From assembly GCF_020404765.1 (NCBI RefSeq), contig NZ_JAIVEM010000072.1, positions 268,442 through 332,441 on the forward strand: a stretch of 64,000 nt of DNA, given 5' to 3'. The DNA comes from Paenibacillus sp. BJ-4 (GTDB lineage Bacteria > Bacillota > Bacilli > Paenibacillales > Paenibacillaceae). The translations under genes and the position numbers were made by a program. Position 1 is the stretch's first letter. Each line of letters begins with the position of its first letter. The notes below the pieces were generated by a model. That model ran no database searches, was not told where the DNA came from, and was given only the letters and a program-made list of their open reading frames with translations. Below, in pieces: positions 1 through 9,092 of this stretch.

Positions 1-2
1 CG

Positions 3-1184
3 GCGATGACTTCAGCGGTAGCGGACAGCGGAGAAACGACAAATTCAGGAACCACGAATTCTACGCCAAGTGCAGTTCCGGCTGTGATGCCTTCAGGTAC
101 TGCTGATGTTCAATCCGTGGTAGCCAAGGCAGGGCCGGCAGTTGTCAAAATCGAAACGCTTGCCAAGCAATCCAGTAGTAGTGGCAGACAAAGCAGCCCT
201 TATTTCAATGACCCCCTGTATCAATACTTCTTTGGAAATCAATACGGGGATAGCGATGGTAACAGCGGTGGCAGTAATGGAAACGAAGGTAGCAATAGCG
301 GACAACTGACCCCGCTTGGTATTGGTTCCGGTTTTATTTTTGATAAATCGGGTTACGTTCTGACCAATAATCATGTTGTCGAAGGTGCAAGCGTGGTTCA
401 GGTTACAGTGGAGGGAACCAATAAGCCGTATGAGGCTAAAGTATTGGGAAAAAATGCAGACCTTGATTTGGCGGTACTTAAAATTGACGGTAAAAATAAC
501 TTCCCGACAGTAACGCTGGGTAACTCTGATAATGCTAAAGTCGGTGAGTGGATGGTAGCTATCGGCAACCCTGAAGGTTTTGAACATTCGGTAACAGCCG
601 GGGTGCTGAGTGCGAAAGAACGTACAATCACCATTAATAGTGAATCGACTGGAAAACCGACCCAATACAAGCATCTCATTCAGACGGATGCGTCCATTAA
701 CCCAGGTAACTCTGGTGGACCGCTGTTGAATCTGCAAGGACAGGTTATTGGTATGAACGTAGCTGTGAGTGCAGACGCACAGGGAATTGGTTTTGCGATT
801 CCGTCCAATACGATTTTGGAAGTTGTCGATAAGCTGAAAAATAATCAGCCAATCCCGAAAGAGCCTGTACCCTTCATTGGTGCAAGTCTGTTAAATCTGA
901 GCCCTGAAGTAGCCAAGGAATTGGGTACATCTCTAACCGAAGGTTCGGTTGTGCGCGATATTATTTACAAATCGCCTGCTTATCAGGCGGATCTGCGTCC
1001 TTACGATGTGATTATCGGAGCCAATGGCACACCTTATAGCACATCACAAGAGCTGATTCAGTTCATCCAAAAACAAAAGGTAGGTACAGCACTGACACTT
1101 AACATTGAACGGGCTGGACAGAAAAAGGACATTCAGCTGAAAATAGGCAACAAAAATGACTTTAGCTCAACTCTTCAGCAATAA
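3..1184 (+). CDS. HtrA/DegP-type S1C serine protease with PDZ domain (5' end outside window)
   Basis: Trypsin-like HtrA protease that would degrade or refold damaged exported proteins. The catalytic triad is visible, counting from the Met codon at 6: His123 in TNNHVVEG, Asp154 in DLDLAVLKI and Ser236 in GNSGGPLL. A PDZ domain follows at about residues 288-385. The first 100 residues are a low-complexity Ser/Gly/Asn/Thr linker. The reading frame is open to the window edge, and the family normally has a cytoplasmic tail and one membrane anchor before such a linker, so the true start probably lies upstream and this is a partial gene. A hairpin terminator follows at 1219. Family assignment is certain; the specific paralogue (HtrA/HtrB/YyxA type) is not. 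Confidence 0.93.
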   Translation, partial: AMTSAVADSGETTNSGTTNSTPSAVPAVMPSGTADVQSVVAKAGPAVVKIETLAKQSSSSGRQSSPYFNDPLYQYFFGNQYGDSDGNSGGSNGNEGSNSGQLTPLGIGSGFIFDKSGYVLTNNHVVEGASVVQVTVEGTNKPYEAKVLGKNADLDLAVLKIDGKNNFPTVTLGNSDNAKVGEWMVAIGNPEGFEHSVTAGVLSAKERTITINSESTGKPTQYKHLIQTDASINPGNSGGPLLNLQGQVIGMNVAVSADAQGIGFAIPSNTILEVVDKLKNNQPIPKEPVPFIGASLLNLSPEVAKELGTSLTEGSVVRDIIYKSPAYQADLRPYDVIIGANGTPYSTSQELIQFIQKQKVGTALTLNIERAGQKKDIQLKIGNKNDFSSTLQQ

Positions 1185-1218
1185 GCTAATAACTCTATTT
1201 AAATGAACATGTTAATTG

Positions 1219-1250
1219 GAAACGGAAGGAAGAGTCCTTCCGTTTCTTGC
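1219..1250 (+). terminator. Hairpin terminator after htrA-like gene
   Basis: A perfect 12-bp inverted repeat, gaaacggaagga at 1219-1230 and tccttccgtttc at 1235-1246, with a 4-nt loop. The following T tract is weak (ttgct). Confidence 0.65.
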
Positions 1251-1332
1251 TGTATGCGGCGGCAAGGTGCTACACGCGTCTACTCCTGCTACAATAGAGT
1301 GAAAAGAAGATGATAAAGGAGTTCGATCGTGT

Positions 1333-2022
1333 ATGCGTTCTACCGTTCTGATTATTGATGACGATGAGAAAATTGTGTCCATGCTGCGCAGAGGGTTGGC
1401 TTTTGAAGGCTATGAAGTGCTGACGGCCGCCAACGGAGCAGAAGGATTGAATAAAATGCTTACAGCCGAGCCTGATGTTGTCGTGCTGGATGTCATGATG
1501 CCCCAGGTGGATGGTTTTGAGGTATGCCGCCGCATGCGCGAGGGCGGAAGCACGGTACCTGTTCTGATGCTTACAGCCAAGGACGAAGTGGAGAATCGGG
1601 TTAAGGGCTTGGATTTGGGAGCCGACGATTACCTCGTCAAGCCGTTTGCACTGGAGGAGCTGCTGGCACGGGTGCGGGCGCTTTTGCGGCGTAAAACCGA
1701 ACAACAGGACAATAACGGAAACCGACTTACTTTCGAGGACCTGCAGCTGGATAACGAATCGCGTGAAGTGTTTCGTGGGAGCAAACGTTTGGAGCTGACA
1801 GCAAAAGAATTTGAGCTGCTCCATTTGTTTATGCAAAACCCGAAACGTGTGCTGTCACGCGATTTGATTATGGACAAAATTTGGGGGTATGACTATAGCG
1901 GGGAATCGAACGTGCTGGAGGTGTATATTGCCATGCTTCGCCAAAAAACGGAGCAGGATGGCGGCAAACGACTCATTCGCACGATTCGAGGAGCCGGTTA
2001 TATTTTAAGAGGTGATGTGTAA
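1333..2022 (+). CDS. OmpR/PhoB-family response regulator
   Basis: Two-component response regulator of 229 aa. The receiver domain (1-120) has the acidic pocket DDD at 9-11, phospho-acceptor Asp53 in VVVLDVMMP and Lys103 in LVKPF. A winged-helix DNA-binding domain occupies about 130-226 and ends in the typical IRTIRGAGYIL. An AAAGGA ribosome binding site lies at 1315-1320. The stop codon sits two bases before the start of the kinase gene, so the two form an operon. The target genes are not evident; the adjacent HtrA gene is a candidate by proximity only. Confidence 0.93.
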   Translation: MRSTVLIIDDDEKIVSMLRRGLAFEGYEVLTAANGAEGLNKMLTAEPDVVVLDVMMPQVDGFEVCRRMREGGSTVPVLMLTAKDEVENRVKGLDLGADDYLVKPFALEELLARVRALLRRKTEQQDNNGNRLTFEDLQLDNESREVFRGSKRLELTAKEFELLHLFMQNPKRVLSRDLIMDKIWGYDYSGESNVLEVYIAMLRQKTEQDGGKRLIRTIRGAGYILRGDV

Positions 2023-2023
2023 T

Positions 2024-3502
2024 ATGTCTATTCGGTGGCGGCTGACAGCTTGGTATTCGAGCATCTTGGCTATAGTGCTTGTCATTTTTGGTCTGGCTAT
2101 TTACGGACTGGTTTATTATTACACATACAATGAAGTAAAAAGTCAGCTTATGACTCAGGCGCCACGGATTAACAAGCAGCTATCGCTATCGCTTACTATC
2201 AAAGGTGGATTGTTTGAAGTCCCCAATCTGGATTTGGGCTTAAAGCAGGGACGTGGAATTGATGACTCACAGCTATATGTACAAATTTATAATTACACGT
2301 CCGGGGTAACCAAAACGACTCAAAATATGAAAGACCTCAATATCACCTTTCCTGTGCCAGCTACAGGGGAAGGAGCAGCTCAAAGTGAGGGAGTTCGACG
2401 TGTGAGCGTAGATGGAGATACCTTTATGATTTATCAGCAGCCAATCAAGGCCGCTGACCTGGTAGTTGGAATGCTACAGGTGGGGCAATTCACGGGCTCT
2501 CAGGATCGTCTCATGAACAGGCTGCAAAGTGTGCTTGTATACGGTTCGTTATTTGCTTTACTCGCCGCTGCGACCTCAGGCCTCTTTTTGGCTCGCAAGT
2601 CCATGAAGCCGCTGGTTAAGGTGATTGAGGGGGCAAATCAGATTCAATCCAGTAACGATTTGAGTGTTCGTATTGAATATGACGGACCGGCAGATGAAAT
2701 TGGGCAGCTCATCGGGACGGTTAACAAAATGCTAGGCCGCACAGAGGCGTTTTACAAGGAGCTGGAGGATGCATACGGCGCACAGCGCCGTTTTGTGGCC
2801 GATGCTTCCCATGAGCTACGTACACCGCTTACGACGATTCGTGGCAATGTTGATTTTTTGGTCAAAATGTGGACTACCGAGCCGGGAGAGCGACCGAATA
2901 TGGATGAAGCAATGATTCGCGAGCTATCTATGGAGGCGCTGAATGACATGGCCGATGAAGGCCAGCGGATGAGTCGTTTGGTGAGCGATATGCTGTCACT
3001 TGCGAGAGCAGATACGGGGAAAACATTCGATAAGAATCCCGTCGCGCTGGAACCGCTTGTAAATGAGGTTGCACGTCGGGCTCAATTTCTGGAGCGAACA
3101 GCCGAATGGAATGTGGGCGACTTTTCGCTGTTGAATGGCATTTATATGGAAGGCAGTAAGGATTATTTGCAGCAGATGCTATTTATTTTTATTGATAATG
3201 CGTTCAAGTATACTCCTGAAGGCACCGTCCGATTTGATGCCATTGTTTATCAGGGACAGGTGGGTCTGCGGATCAGTGACACGGGCATCGGGATGGACAA
3301 GAGTCAGGTTCCCTTTATTTTTGACCGCTTTTACCGGGCAGATGAGTCACGCGGTGTTACGGAGGGAATCGGTTTGGGACTGTCTATTGCCAAGTGGATT
3401 ATCGATGAACATCACGGGTCAGTGGAAGTGGTTACACGTCAAGGAGAAGGAACGACATTTATCATCTGGCTTCCGGTCAGCTTTTCCGCACCTTTGGAAT
3501 AA
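2024..3502 (+). CDS. HAMP-domain sensor histidine kinase
   Basis: Membrane sensor kinase partner of the regulator at 1333. It has TM1 at about residues 10-33, an extracytoplasmic domain of about 130 residues, TM2 at about 167-190, HAMP, HisKA with the phospho-accepting His263 in ASHELRTPL, and HATPase_c with the N box (DNAFKYTPEG) and G boxes (DTGIGM, GIGLGL). I chose the ATG at 2024 because AAGAGGTG (2007-2014) is well spaced for it. The earlier GTG at 2012 and ATG at 2015 fall on or against that site. The signal sensed cannot be read from sequence. Confidence 0.92.
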   Translation: MSIRWRLTAWYSSILAIVLVIFGLAIYGLVYYYTYNEVKSQLMTQAPRINKQLSLSLTIKGGLFEVPNLDLGLKQGRGIDDSQLYVQIYNYTSGVTKTTQNMKDLNITFPVPATGEGAAQSEGVRRVSVDGDTFMIYQQPIKAADLVVGMLQVGQFTGSQDRLMNRLQSVLVYGSLFALLAAATSGLFLARKSMKPLVKVIEGANQIQSSNDLSVRIEYDGPADEIGQLIGTVNKMLGRTEAFYKELEDAYGAQRRFVADASHELRTPLTTIRGNVDFLVKMWTTEPGERPNMDEAMIRELSMEALNDMADEGQRMSRLVSDMLSLARADTGKTFDKNPVALEPLVNEVARRAQFLERTAEWNVGDFSLLNGIYMEGSKDYLQQMLFIFIDNAFKYTPEGTVRFDAIVYQGQVGLRISDTGIGMDKSQVPFIFDRFYRADESRGVTEGIGLGLSIAKWIIDEHHGSVEVVTRQGEGTTFIIWLPVSFSAPLE

Positions 3503-3613
3503 GCTATAATAGGAAGGCAACTACATCATAGAATTGGCCGGTAGAGGCTTGGATGCCCATAGCTGCCCACTTATTGGAGCGGTATACTGTGTCGAAGAAA
3601 GCGGGTGCTATTT

Positions 3614-4570
3614 TTGGAAGTACTCAGAATTTCACCCCGGGGTTACTGCTACGGCGTAGTCGATGCCATGGTATTGGCTCGTCAGGCTGCCAGAAACCTG
3701 GACTTACCCCGGCCTATTTATATACTGGGCATGATTGTGCATAACAGCCATGTCACCAATTCCTTTGAAGACGAAGGGATTATTACACTGGACGGTCCGA
3801 ATCGTATGGAGATTTTAAGCCAGGTAGAGAAGGGTACCGTTATTTTTACCGCCCATGGCGTATCCCCTGAGGTTCGCAAGCTGGCCAGAGACAAGGGACT
3901 GACTACGGTTGACGCGACGTGTCCGGATGTGACGAAGACCCATGATCTGATTCGGGAGAAGTCATCGGAAGGATACCAGATTATTTATATCGGCAAAAAG
4001 GGGCACCCTGAACCGGAGGGAGCTATCGGAATTGCGCCGGATCATGTCCATCTGATTGAAAAGGAAGAGGAAATTGACACGCTTACGCTGTCTGAGGGCA
4101 AAATCCTCATTACAAATCAGACGACCATGAGCCAATGGGACATCAAGCACATTATGAAAAAGTTGCTGGAGAAGTTCCCGGGTGCCGAGATACACAATGA
4201 AATCTGTCTGGCAACGCAAGTGCGTCAGGAGGCTGTAGCCGAGCAGGCTGGGCAGGCGGATCTGGTGATTGTTGTCGGTGATCCGCGCAGCAATAACTCC
4301 AACAGACTGGCCCAAGTATCCGAGGAGATCGCCGGCACTACAGCCTATCGAATTTCAGATGTGACAGAGCTGAAGAGAGAGTGGCTGGAGGACGTTACGA
4401 AGGTTGCGGTCACATCTGGAGCCTCTACACCTACGCTGATTACGAAAGAGGTCATTACGTATCTGGAACAGTATGATCCGGCTAACCCTGATACGTGGGA
4501 GATTCAGCGGACCATTGATATGAAAAAACTGCTGCCTCCTGTACGGGAAAAGTCAAAAACAACGAAATAA
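3614..4570 (+). CDS. ispH: 4-hydroxy-3-methylbut-2-enyl diphosphate reductase
   Basis: Last enzyme of the MEP isoprenoid pathway, reducing HMBPP to IPP and DMAPP with a 4Fe-4S cluster. The three cluster cysteines are present in the motifs [14 protein letters not shown] and NEICLATQ. The catalytic Glu region and the TSGASTP motif are also there. The TTG at 3614 gives the canonical family N-terminus ([15 protein letters not shown]), and AAAGCGGGTG at 3598-3607 resembles a ribosome binding site 6 nt away. A GTG at 3605 is the alternative start. It is a single gene followed by a strong terminator. Confidence 0.95.
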   Translation: MEVLRISPRGYCYGVVDAMVLARQAARNLDLPRPIYILGMIVHNSHVTNSFEDEGIITLDGPNRMEILSQVEKGTVIFTAHGVSPEVRKLARDKGLTTVDATCPDVTKTHDLIREKSSEGYQIIYIGKKGHPEPEGAIGIAPDHVHLIEKEEEIDTLTLSEGKILITNQTTMSQWDIKHIMKKLLEKFPGAEIHNEICLATQVRQEAVAEQAGQADLVIVVGDPRSNNSNRLAQVSEEIAGTTAYRISDVTELKREWLEDVTKVAVTSGASTPTLITKEVITYLEQYDPANPDTWEIQRTIDMKKLLPPVREKSKTTK

Positions 4571-4585
4571 CATGGATTGACCATA

Positions 4586-4625
4586 GTCGCTATTCGAGGA
4601 ATGATACCCGGATAGCGGCTTTTTA
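4586..4625 (+). terminator. Rho-independent terminator after ispH
   Basis: The stem gtcgctattcg (4586-4596) pairs with cggatagcggc (4609-4619) using two G-U pairs, followed by a run of T. Confidence 0.85.
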
Positions 4626-4678
4626 ATTGTTATGATAAAGATAAATCTGATAAAGATAAATGGAGTAATAATTAAGTA

Positions 4679-4707
4679 TTGACGAGTAAAGTCAAAACAG
4701 GTATAGT
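4679..4707 (+). promoter_or_regulatory. Sigma-A promoter of aroF
   Basis: TTGACG (4679-4684), 17-bp spacer, TATAGT (4702-4707). The predicted transcript has a leader of about 90 nt before the aroF start. Confidence 0.75.
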
Positions 4708-4724
4708 TACTTTAATGAATAAAA

Positions 4725-4750
4725 GCTTAAAAGCGAACAAGCGTTTAAGC
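4725..4750 (+). other. Stem-loop in the aroF leader
   Basis: gcttaaaagc (4725-4734) pairs with gcgtttaagc (4741-4750) with one mismatch and a 6-nt loop. It lies in the 5' leader between promoter and ribosome binding site and has no T tract, so it is not a classical terminator. A role in RNA stability or regulation is possible but unproven. Confidence 0.4.
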
Positions 4751-4804
4751 GTCATAATATCATAAGTGATTAATAAAATATGTTTTATAGAGGGGAAGAA
4801 AAAT

Positions 4805-5842
4805 ATGATCGTTATCGCCGGTGTTCAAACACCTGAAGAACATATCCATGCCATTGTTGAAGCTATCGAAAAGGAAGGCTTGCAGGCCCATGTTTCACGC
4901 GGATCGGATCGCACGATTATCGGATTGATCGGCAGCGTAGAGCCCAAGCTGGCTGAACACCTGCGCCAAATGAAGGGCGTAGAAAATGTAGTTAAAATAT
5001 CGAAGTCCTACAAATTGGCGAGCCGTGATTTCCATCCCGAAAATACGATCATTTCCATTAAAGGTGTAAATATCGGCGGGGGCGAGCTTGTGATTATGGG
5101 TGGTCCATGTGCCGTTGAGTCTGCTACGCAGATTGACGAGATTGCCGCATTGGTTAAAGCTGCGGGTGCACAAGTCCTTCGTGGAGGTGCTTTTAAGCCG
5201 CGTACGGGGCCTTACAGCTTCCAGGGAACCGGTGTAGAAGGTTTGATCATGATGGCCGAAGCGGGCAAAAAACACGATCTCCTGACCATCACAGAGGTCA
5301 TGACACCAGAATACGTGGACATCTGTGCGGAATATGCGGATATTCTGCAAGTAGGTACACGCAACATGCAAAACTTCGATTTGCTGCGCAAGCTGGGAAC
5401 CTGTGGAAAGCCAGTGCTGCTTAAACGCGGTTTCAGCTCGACTTATGACGAGTTCCTGAATGCTGCCGAGTACATCTTGGCAGGCGGTAACCCAAATGTT
5501 ATGCTGTGTGAGCGCGGTATTCGCACATTCGAAACCTACACCAGAAATACGCTGGATTTGTCCGCAATTCCTGTTTTGCAACAATTGAGCCATTTGCCGG
5601 TTATTTCCGATCCAAGCCATGGTACAGGACGGCGCGAGCTGGTTGTTCCTATGACGAAGGCCTCGGTGGCTGCTGGTGCTGACGGACTGATTATTGAGAT
5701 GCATACAGATCCCGACAACTCGATGACGGGCGACGGTGTACAATCCCTGTTCCCTGATCAATTTGCGGATTTGCTGAAAGATTTGGAATTGCTGGCTCCT
5801 GCAGTAGGCAAAACATTCCACACCCCTAGTACTGTTTCCTAA
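4805..5842 (+). CDS. aroF: 3-deoxy-7-phosphoheptulonate (DAHP) synthase
   Basis: First enzyme of the shikimate pathway: PEP + erythrose-4-phosphate gives DAHP. The protein is 345 aa. An N-terminal ferredoxin-like/ACT-like domain (about 1-75) resembles the allosteric domain of Thermotoga-type enzymes. The TIM-barrel follows, with motifs GGPCAVES, LRGGAFKPRTGPYSFQG, LLKRGF, ISDPSHGTGRRELV and EMHTDPDNSM. It has no fused chorismate mutase, unlike B. subtilis AroA. The ATG at 4805 follows GAGGGGAAG; the in-frame extension to 4766 has no ribosome binding site. It is a single-gene unit with its own promoter and terminator. Confidence 0.95.
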   Translation: MIVIAGVQTPEEHIHAIVEAIEKEGLQAHVSRGSDRTIIGLIGSVEPKLAEHLRQMKGVENVVKISKSYKLASRDFHPENTIISIKGVNIGGGELVIMGGPCAVESATQIDEIAALVKAAGAQVLRGGAFKPRTGPYSFQGTGVEGLIMMAEAGKKHDLLTITEVMTPEYVDICAEYADILQVGTRNMQNFDLLRKLGTCGKPVLLKRGFSSTYDEFLNAAEYILAGGNPNVMLCERGIRTFETYTRNTLDLSAIPVLQQLSHLPVISDPSHGTGRRELVVPMTKASVAAGADGLIIEMHTDPDNSMTGDGVQSLFPDQFADLLKDLELLAPAVGKTFHTPSTVS

Positions 5843-5908
5843 AACGAATACTTAACATCATTGCATAAAAGTTTTGCCGCATTGCAGTAACAAGATTAAA
5901 ATCGCTTA

Positions 5909-5935
5909 AAAGCCCGATGTTTCGGGCTTTTTGTG
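5909..5935 (+). terminator. Rho-independent terminator after aroF
   Basis: aaagcccga (5909-5917) pairs perfectly with tcgggcttt (5922-5930), followed by T. Confidence 0.9.
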
Positions 5936-6001
5936 CTATTCAAATGTTATCAAGGGCGTAAGAATATCTAACATTAGTTTAAAAAATACCTTACATAGCT
6001 A

Positions 6002-6031
6002 TTGACCCGTGTCATGTTTGAGATTTATAAT
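6002..6031 (+). promoter_or_regulatory. Promoter of the glutamine synthetase gene
   Basis: TTGACC (6002-6007), 18-bp spacer, TATAAT (6026-6031). A GTCAT...ATGAC inverted repeat (6011-6015 / 6030-6034) overlaps the promoter, and GAACATT...AATGTTC (6058-6064 / 6084-6090) lies in the leader. I see no clear TGTNAN7TNACA GlnR/TnrA site. Confidence 0.7.
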
Positions 6032-6113
6032 GACGACAGAAAAAAACATTCGATCATGAACATTTCAGTGTTGTATAAGACTTAATGTTCGGAAAAATTG
6101 GGAGGAAGAAGAC

Positions 6114-7538
6114 ATGTCCGTTGAAAACGTATTGAAAACAATTCAGGAAAATAATATTGAGTGGGTAGATTTTCGTTTTGTAGATTTATCTGGTCGTGCT
6201 CACCATATTTCACTGCCAGCTTCCGAAGTAGATGAAGAAACATTTGTTAACGGTGTTGCTTTCGACGGTTCTTCCATTCCCGGCTATCGTGGTATTGAGG
6301 AATCCGACATGGTTATGCTGCCTGATCCAGAATCAACTTTTGTCGATCCTTTCACTCAGCATCCTACACTGAATATTCTGTGTGACATTATTACGCCAGA
6401 CGGCGAAAAATATGACCGTGATCCTCGTGGTATTGCCAAAAAGGCAGAGGAATTTTTGCAATCCGCAGGAGTGGGCACAGCAGCATTTTTTGCACCTGAG
6501 TCCGAGTTTTTCATCTTTGATGATGTTCGTTACGAAAGCGGCATGAACAGCTCTTCCTTCTTCGTAGATTCAGAGGAAGCAGCTTGGAACACAAACCGTA
6601 AGGAAGAGGGCGGCAACCTGGGCTTTAAAGTGGGAGTGAAGGGCGGATATGTACCTGTAGCGCCAGTAGACACTCAACAAGACATTCGTAGTGAAATGTG
6701 CCGCCTGCTTGAAGAAGCAGGTCTGAGAATTGAGCGCCATCACCATGAGGTAGCTACAGCAGGCCAAGCGGAAATCAACTTCCGTTTTGATACACTGAAG
6801 AAAACAGCGGATAACCTGCTCGTTTATAAATACATTGTACACAACACAGCTCGTCAATATGGTAAAGTGGCAACATTCATGCCAAAACCAATCTTCGGGG
6901 ACAACGGAAGCGGTATGCACGTTCACCAATCCATTTTTGATGGAGACTCTCCTTTGTTCTACGAAAAAGGTGCTTATGCTAACCTGAGCGAAATGGCTCT
7001 TCATTACATTGGCGGTATTCTGTACCATGCACCTGCGTTGATCGCTTTGACAAACCCAAGCACAAACTCGTTCAAACGTCTTGTTCCAGGCTACGAAGCA
7101 CCGGTTAACCTGGTATTCTCCAAAGGTAACCGTTCTGCGGCTGTACGTATTCCAGTAGCGGCTGTTACGCCAAAAGGCTGTCGGATCGAGTTCCGTACAC
7201 CGGACTCCACAGCTAACCCTTATCTGGCCTTCTCGGCTATGCTGATGGCGGGTCTGGATGGTATCAAGCGTAAACTGAACCCAATCGAACTGGGCTATGG
7301 TCCGCTTGACACGAACATCTATGAGCTGTCTGACGCTGAGAAAGGTAAAATCCGCAGCGTACCAGCTTCACTGGATGAGGCTCTTGACGCTCTGGAAGCT
7401 GACTACGAATTCTTGACTGAGGGCGGCGTATTCACGAAGGACTTTATTGATAACTATGTAGAGTTCAAACGTTCTGAAGCTAAATCGGTGAACATCCGTG
7501 TTCATCCGCACGAATACAGCCTGTATTTCGACTGCTAA
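6114..7538 (+). CDS. glnA: Type I glutamine synthetase, GSI-beta-like
   Basis: ATP-dependent synthesis of glutamine from glutamate and ammonia. Length is 474 aa, compared with about 444 for the usual Firmicute GSI-alpha and about 469 for E. coli GlnA. Motifs include FDGSSIPGYRGIEESDM, EVATAGQAEINFRF, KPIFGDNGSGMH, NPSTNSFKRLVPGYEAP and NPYLAFSAMLMAGLDG. The segment EEAAWNTNRKEEGG is a GSI-beta insertion, and NIYEL sits where GSI-beta carries its adenylylated Tyr (NLYDL). Gly replaces the Arg62 that gives GSI-alpha its glutamine feedback inhibition. No glnR lies upstream, so this is probably a second, differently controlled enzyme. GGGAGGAAG gives a strong ribosome binding site. Confidence 0.95.
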   Translation: MSVENVLKTIQENNIEWVDFRFVDLSGRAHHISLPASEVDEETFVNGVAFDGSSIPGYRGIEESDMVMLPDPESTFVDPFTQHPTLNILCDIITPDGEKYDRDPRGIAKKAEEFLQSAGVGTAAFFAPESEFFIFDDVRYESGMNSSSFFVDSEEAAWNTNRKEEGGNLGFKVGVKGGYVPVAPVDTQQDIRSEMCRLLEEAGLRIERHHHEVATAGQAEINFRFDTLKKTADNLLVYKYIVHNTARQYGKVATFMPKPIFGDNGSGMHVHQSIFDGDSPLFYEKGAYANLSEMALHYIGGILYHAPALIALTNPSTNSFKRLVPGYEAPVNLVFSKGNRSAAVRIPVAAVTPKGCRIEFRTPDSTANPYLAFSAMLMAGLDGIKRKLNPIELGYGPLDTNIYELSDAEKGKIRSVPASLDEALDALEADYEFLTEGGVFTKDFIDNYVEFKRSEAKSVNIRVHPHEYSLYFDC

Positions 7539-7605
7539 TATATCGGCAGTGCAGCAACCTTGAAGAACAAACATTAGCCTACGGATAAAAGCTGTTGTTC
7601 AAGAT

Positions 7606-7636
7606 AGGTCTCCGGTCTTATAGCCGGGGACCTTTT
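7606..7636 (+). terminator. Rho-independent terminator after glnA
   Basis: aggtctccgg (7606-7615) pairs with ccggggacct (7624-7633) with one G-U pair, followed by T. Confidence 0.85.
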
Positions 7637-7735
7637 AACATTAAAATGAATATCACAAAGTGAAGATGTCAAATATGATAACATTCACAGCTTTGTCACA
7701 TCATGAATGAATTCAAAAACATTTTTATACAAGTC

Positions 7736-7764
7736 TTGAACGCATTTATGAATACTGCTATCAT
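7736..7764 (+). promoter_or_regulatory. Promoter of serC
   Basis: TTGAAC (7736-7741), 17-bp spacer, TATCAT (7759-7764); start codon about 40 bp downstream. Confidence 0.6.
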
Positions 7765-7804
7765 AGCGATAATATCCACACCAGAGTAGAGAAGGGATGG
7801 GAAA

Positions 7805-8896
7805 TTGTTGAGTAAGAGAGCCTACAATTTTAATGCAGGACCAGCGGCATTGCCGCTTAAAGTGCTGGAACGCGTACAAGCTGAATTCGTGGATTTTCAG
7901 GGGACAGGGATGTCTATCATGGAAATGTCACATCGTGGGGCCGTGTATGAATCTGTTCATAATGAGGCACAGGAACGTCTGTTATCTCTGCTGGGCAATC
8001 CGAAGGGCTACAAGGTGTTGTTTCTGCAAGGGGGCGCCAGTACGCAATTTGCAATGCTGCCCTTGAATTTCCTGAGCGAAGGACAGGTCGGAAGCTATGT
8101 AATGACAGGTAGCTGGTCCGATAAGGCATACAAAGAGGCCAAGCTGCTGGGCAAGACTCATATTGCTGCCTCCTCCGCTGATGAGAAATACATGCGTCTT
8201 CCGAATGTGGAGGCTTTGGACTTGCCTGAGCATACCGCTTATGTACATATGACGTCCAACGAGACGATTGAAGGTACACAGTTCAAGCAATTTCCAGATA
8301 CGGGTTCCGTACCGTTGATTGTCGATATGTCCAGTGATATTTTTTGCAAGCCGTTTGATGTTACTCAATTTGGGTTGATCTACGCAGGTGCACAAAAAAA
8401 CCTCGGACCTTCCGGTGTAACGGTTGTAATTGCCCGTGAAGAGCTGTTGACATCCTCACCGACCAACATTCCTACGATGCTGCGTTACAGTACGTATGAA
8501 AAAAATAACTCTCTCTACAATACACCACCATCCTTTGCCATCTACATGGTGAATGAAGTGCTGAAATGGATTCAGGAGGAAGGTGGCCTGGAAGGCATTG
8601 AGCGTGCAAACCAACAGAAAGCTGCTTTGCTCTACGACCGTATTGACAGTAGTGAAGGCTTTTATCGTGGCTGTGTAGACAGCAAAGATCGCTCTATTAT
8701 GAATGTAACCTTCCGTCTCGCAAATGAGGATCTGGAAAAACAATTTATTAAGGAATCCGAGCAGGCCGGATTTATCGGATTGAAGGGACATCGCAGCGTA
8801 GGAGGGCTTCGCGCCTCGATCTACAATGCTGTTCCACTGGAGAACTGTCAAGCATTGGCGGAGTTTATGGATAGCTTCAAGCAACGTAACCGTTGA
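7805..8896 (+). CDS. serC: Phosphoserine aminotransferase
   Basis: PLP-dependent transfer of an amino group from glutamate to 3-phosphohydroxypyruvate, the second step of serine synthesis; family members can also act in pyridoxal synthesis. The 363-aa protein begins with the family signature YNFNAGPAALP. The Schiff-base lysine is Lys198 in YAGAQKNLGPSG, and the C-terminus has GLKGHRSVGGLRASIYNA. The start is TTG at 7805 or 7808, both downstream of GAAGGG (7791-7796). No other serine genes are adjacent. A strong terminator follows. Confidence 0.96.
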   Translation: MLSKRAYNFNAGPAALPLKVLERVQAEFVDFQGTGMSIMEMSHRGAVYESVHNEAQERLLSLLGNPKGYKVLFLQGGASTQFAMLPLNFLSEGQVGSYVMTGSWSDKAYKEAKLLGKTHIAASSADEKYMRLPNVEALDLPEHTAYVHMTSNETIEGTQFKQFPDTGSVPLIVDMSSDIFCKPFDVTQFGLIYAGAQKNLGPSGVTVVIAREELLTSSPTNIPTMLRYSTYEKNNSLYNTPPSFAIYMVNEVLKWIQEEGGLEGIERANQQKAALLYDRIDSSEGFYRGCVDSKDRSIMNVTFRLANEDLEKQFIKESEQAGFIGLKGHRSVGGLRASIYNAVPLENCQALAEFMDSFKQRNR

Positions 8897-8947
8897 TTTT
8901 ACGGATATATTTCGATACACGCTATTTGAAATCGAAAAAGTAAAAGT

Positions 8948-8985
8948 AAAGCCTTCCCTGAACGTGTATAAGGGAAGGCTTTTAG
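8948..8985 (+). terminator. Rho-independent terminator after serC
   Basis: Perfect 12-bp stem: aaagccttccct (8948-8959) and agggaaggcttt (8971-8982), followed by T. Confidence 0.9.
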
Positions 8986-9092
8986 TAGTGTGGGGGATAG
9001 ATGATAAAATGTATATATTTGCAGTATATACATTTGCATTTAGCTGTAGATTATTTATTAAAACCATTTAATGATGAAGGGAACGAACCGTG

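Noticed and set aside
93..737. 214-aa ORF on the minus strand inside the protease gene
   Set aside because: Antisense to a clear HtrA coding region; residue composition is not protein-like and there is no ribosome binding site.
3553..3744. 63-aa ORF overlapping the ispH start
   Set aside because: Out of frame with ispH, which has canonical motifs from its first residues; no family match.
4620..4804. T-box or other riboswitch upstream of aroF
   Set aside because: The leader of about 90 nt is too short for a T-box; no conserved T-box bulge sequence, anti-terminator or terminator is present.
4895..5821. 308-aa minus-strand ORF opposite aroF
   Set aside because: Long only because it mirrors the codon pattern of aroF; no motifs, His/Gln/Arg-rich composition typical of shadow frames.
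5940..6113. GlnR/TnrA binding site upstream of glnA
   Set aside because: No match to TGTNAN7TNACA; only imperfect or wrongly spaced half-sites.
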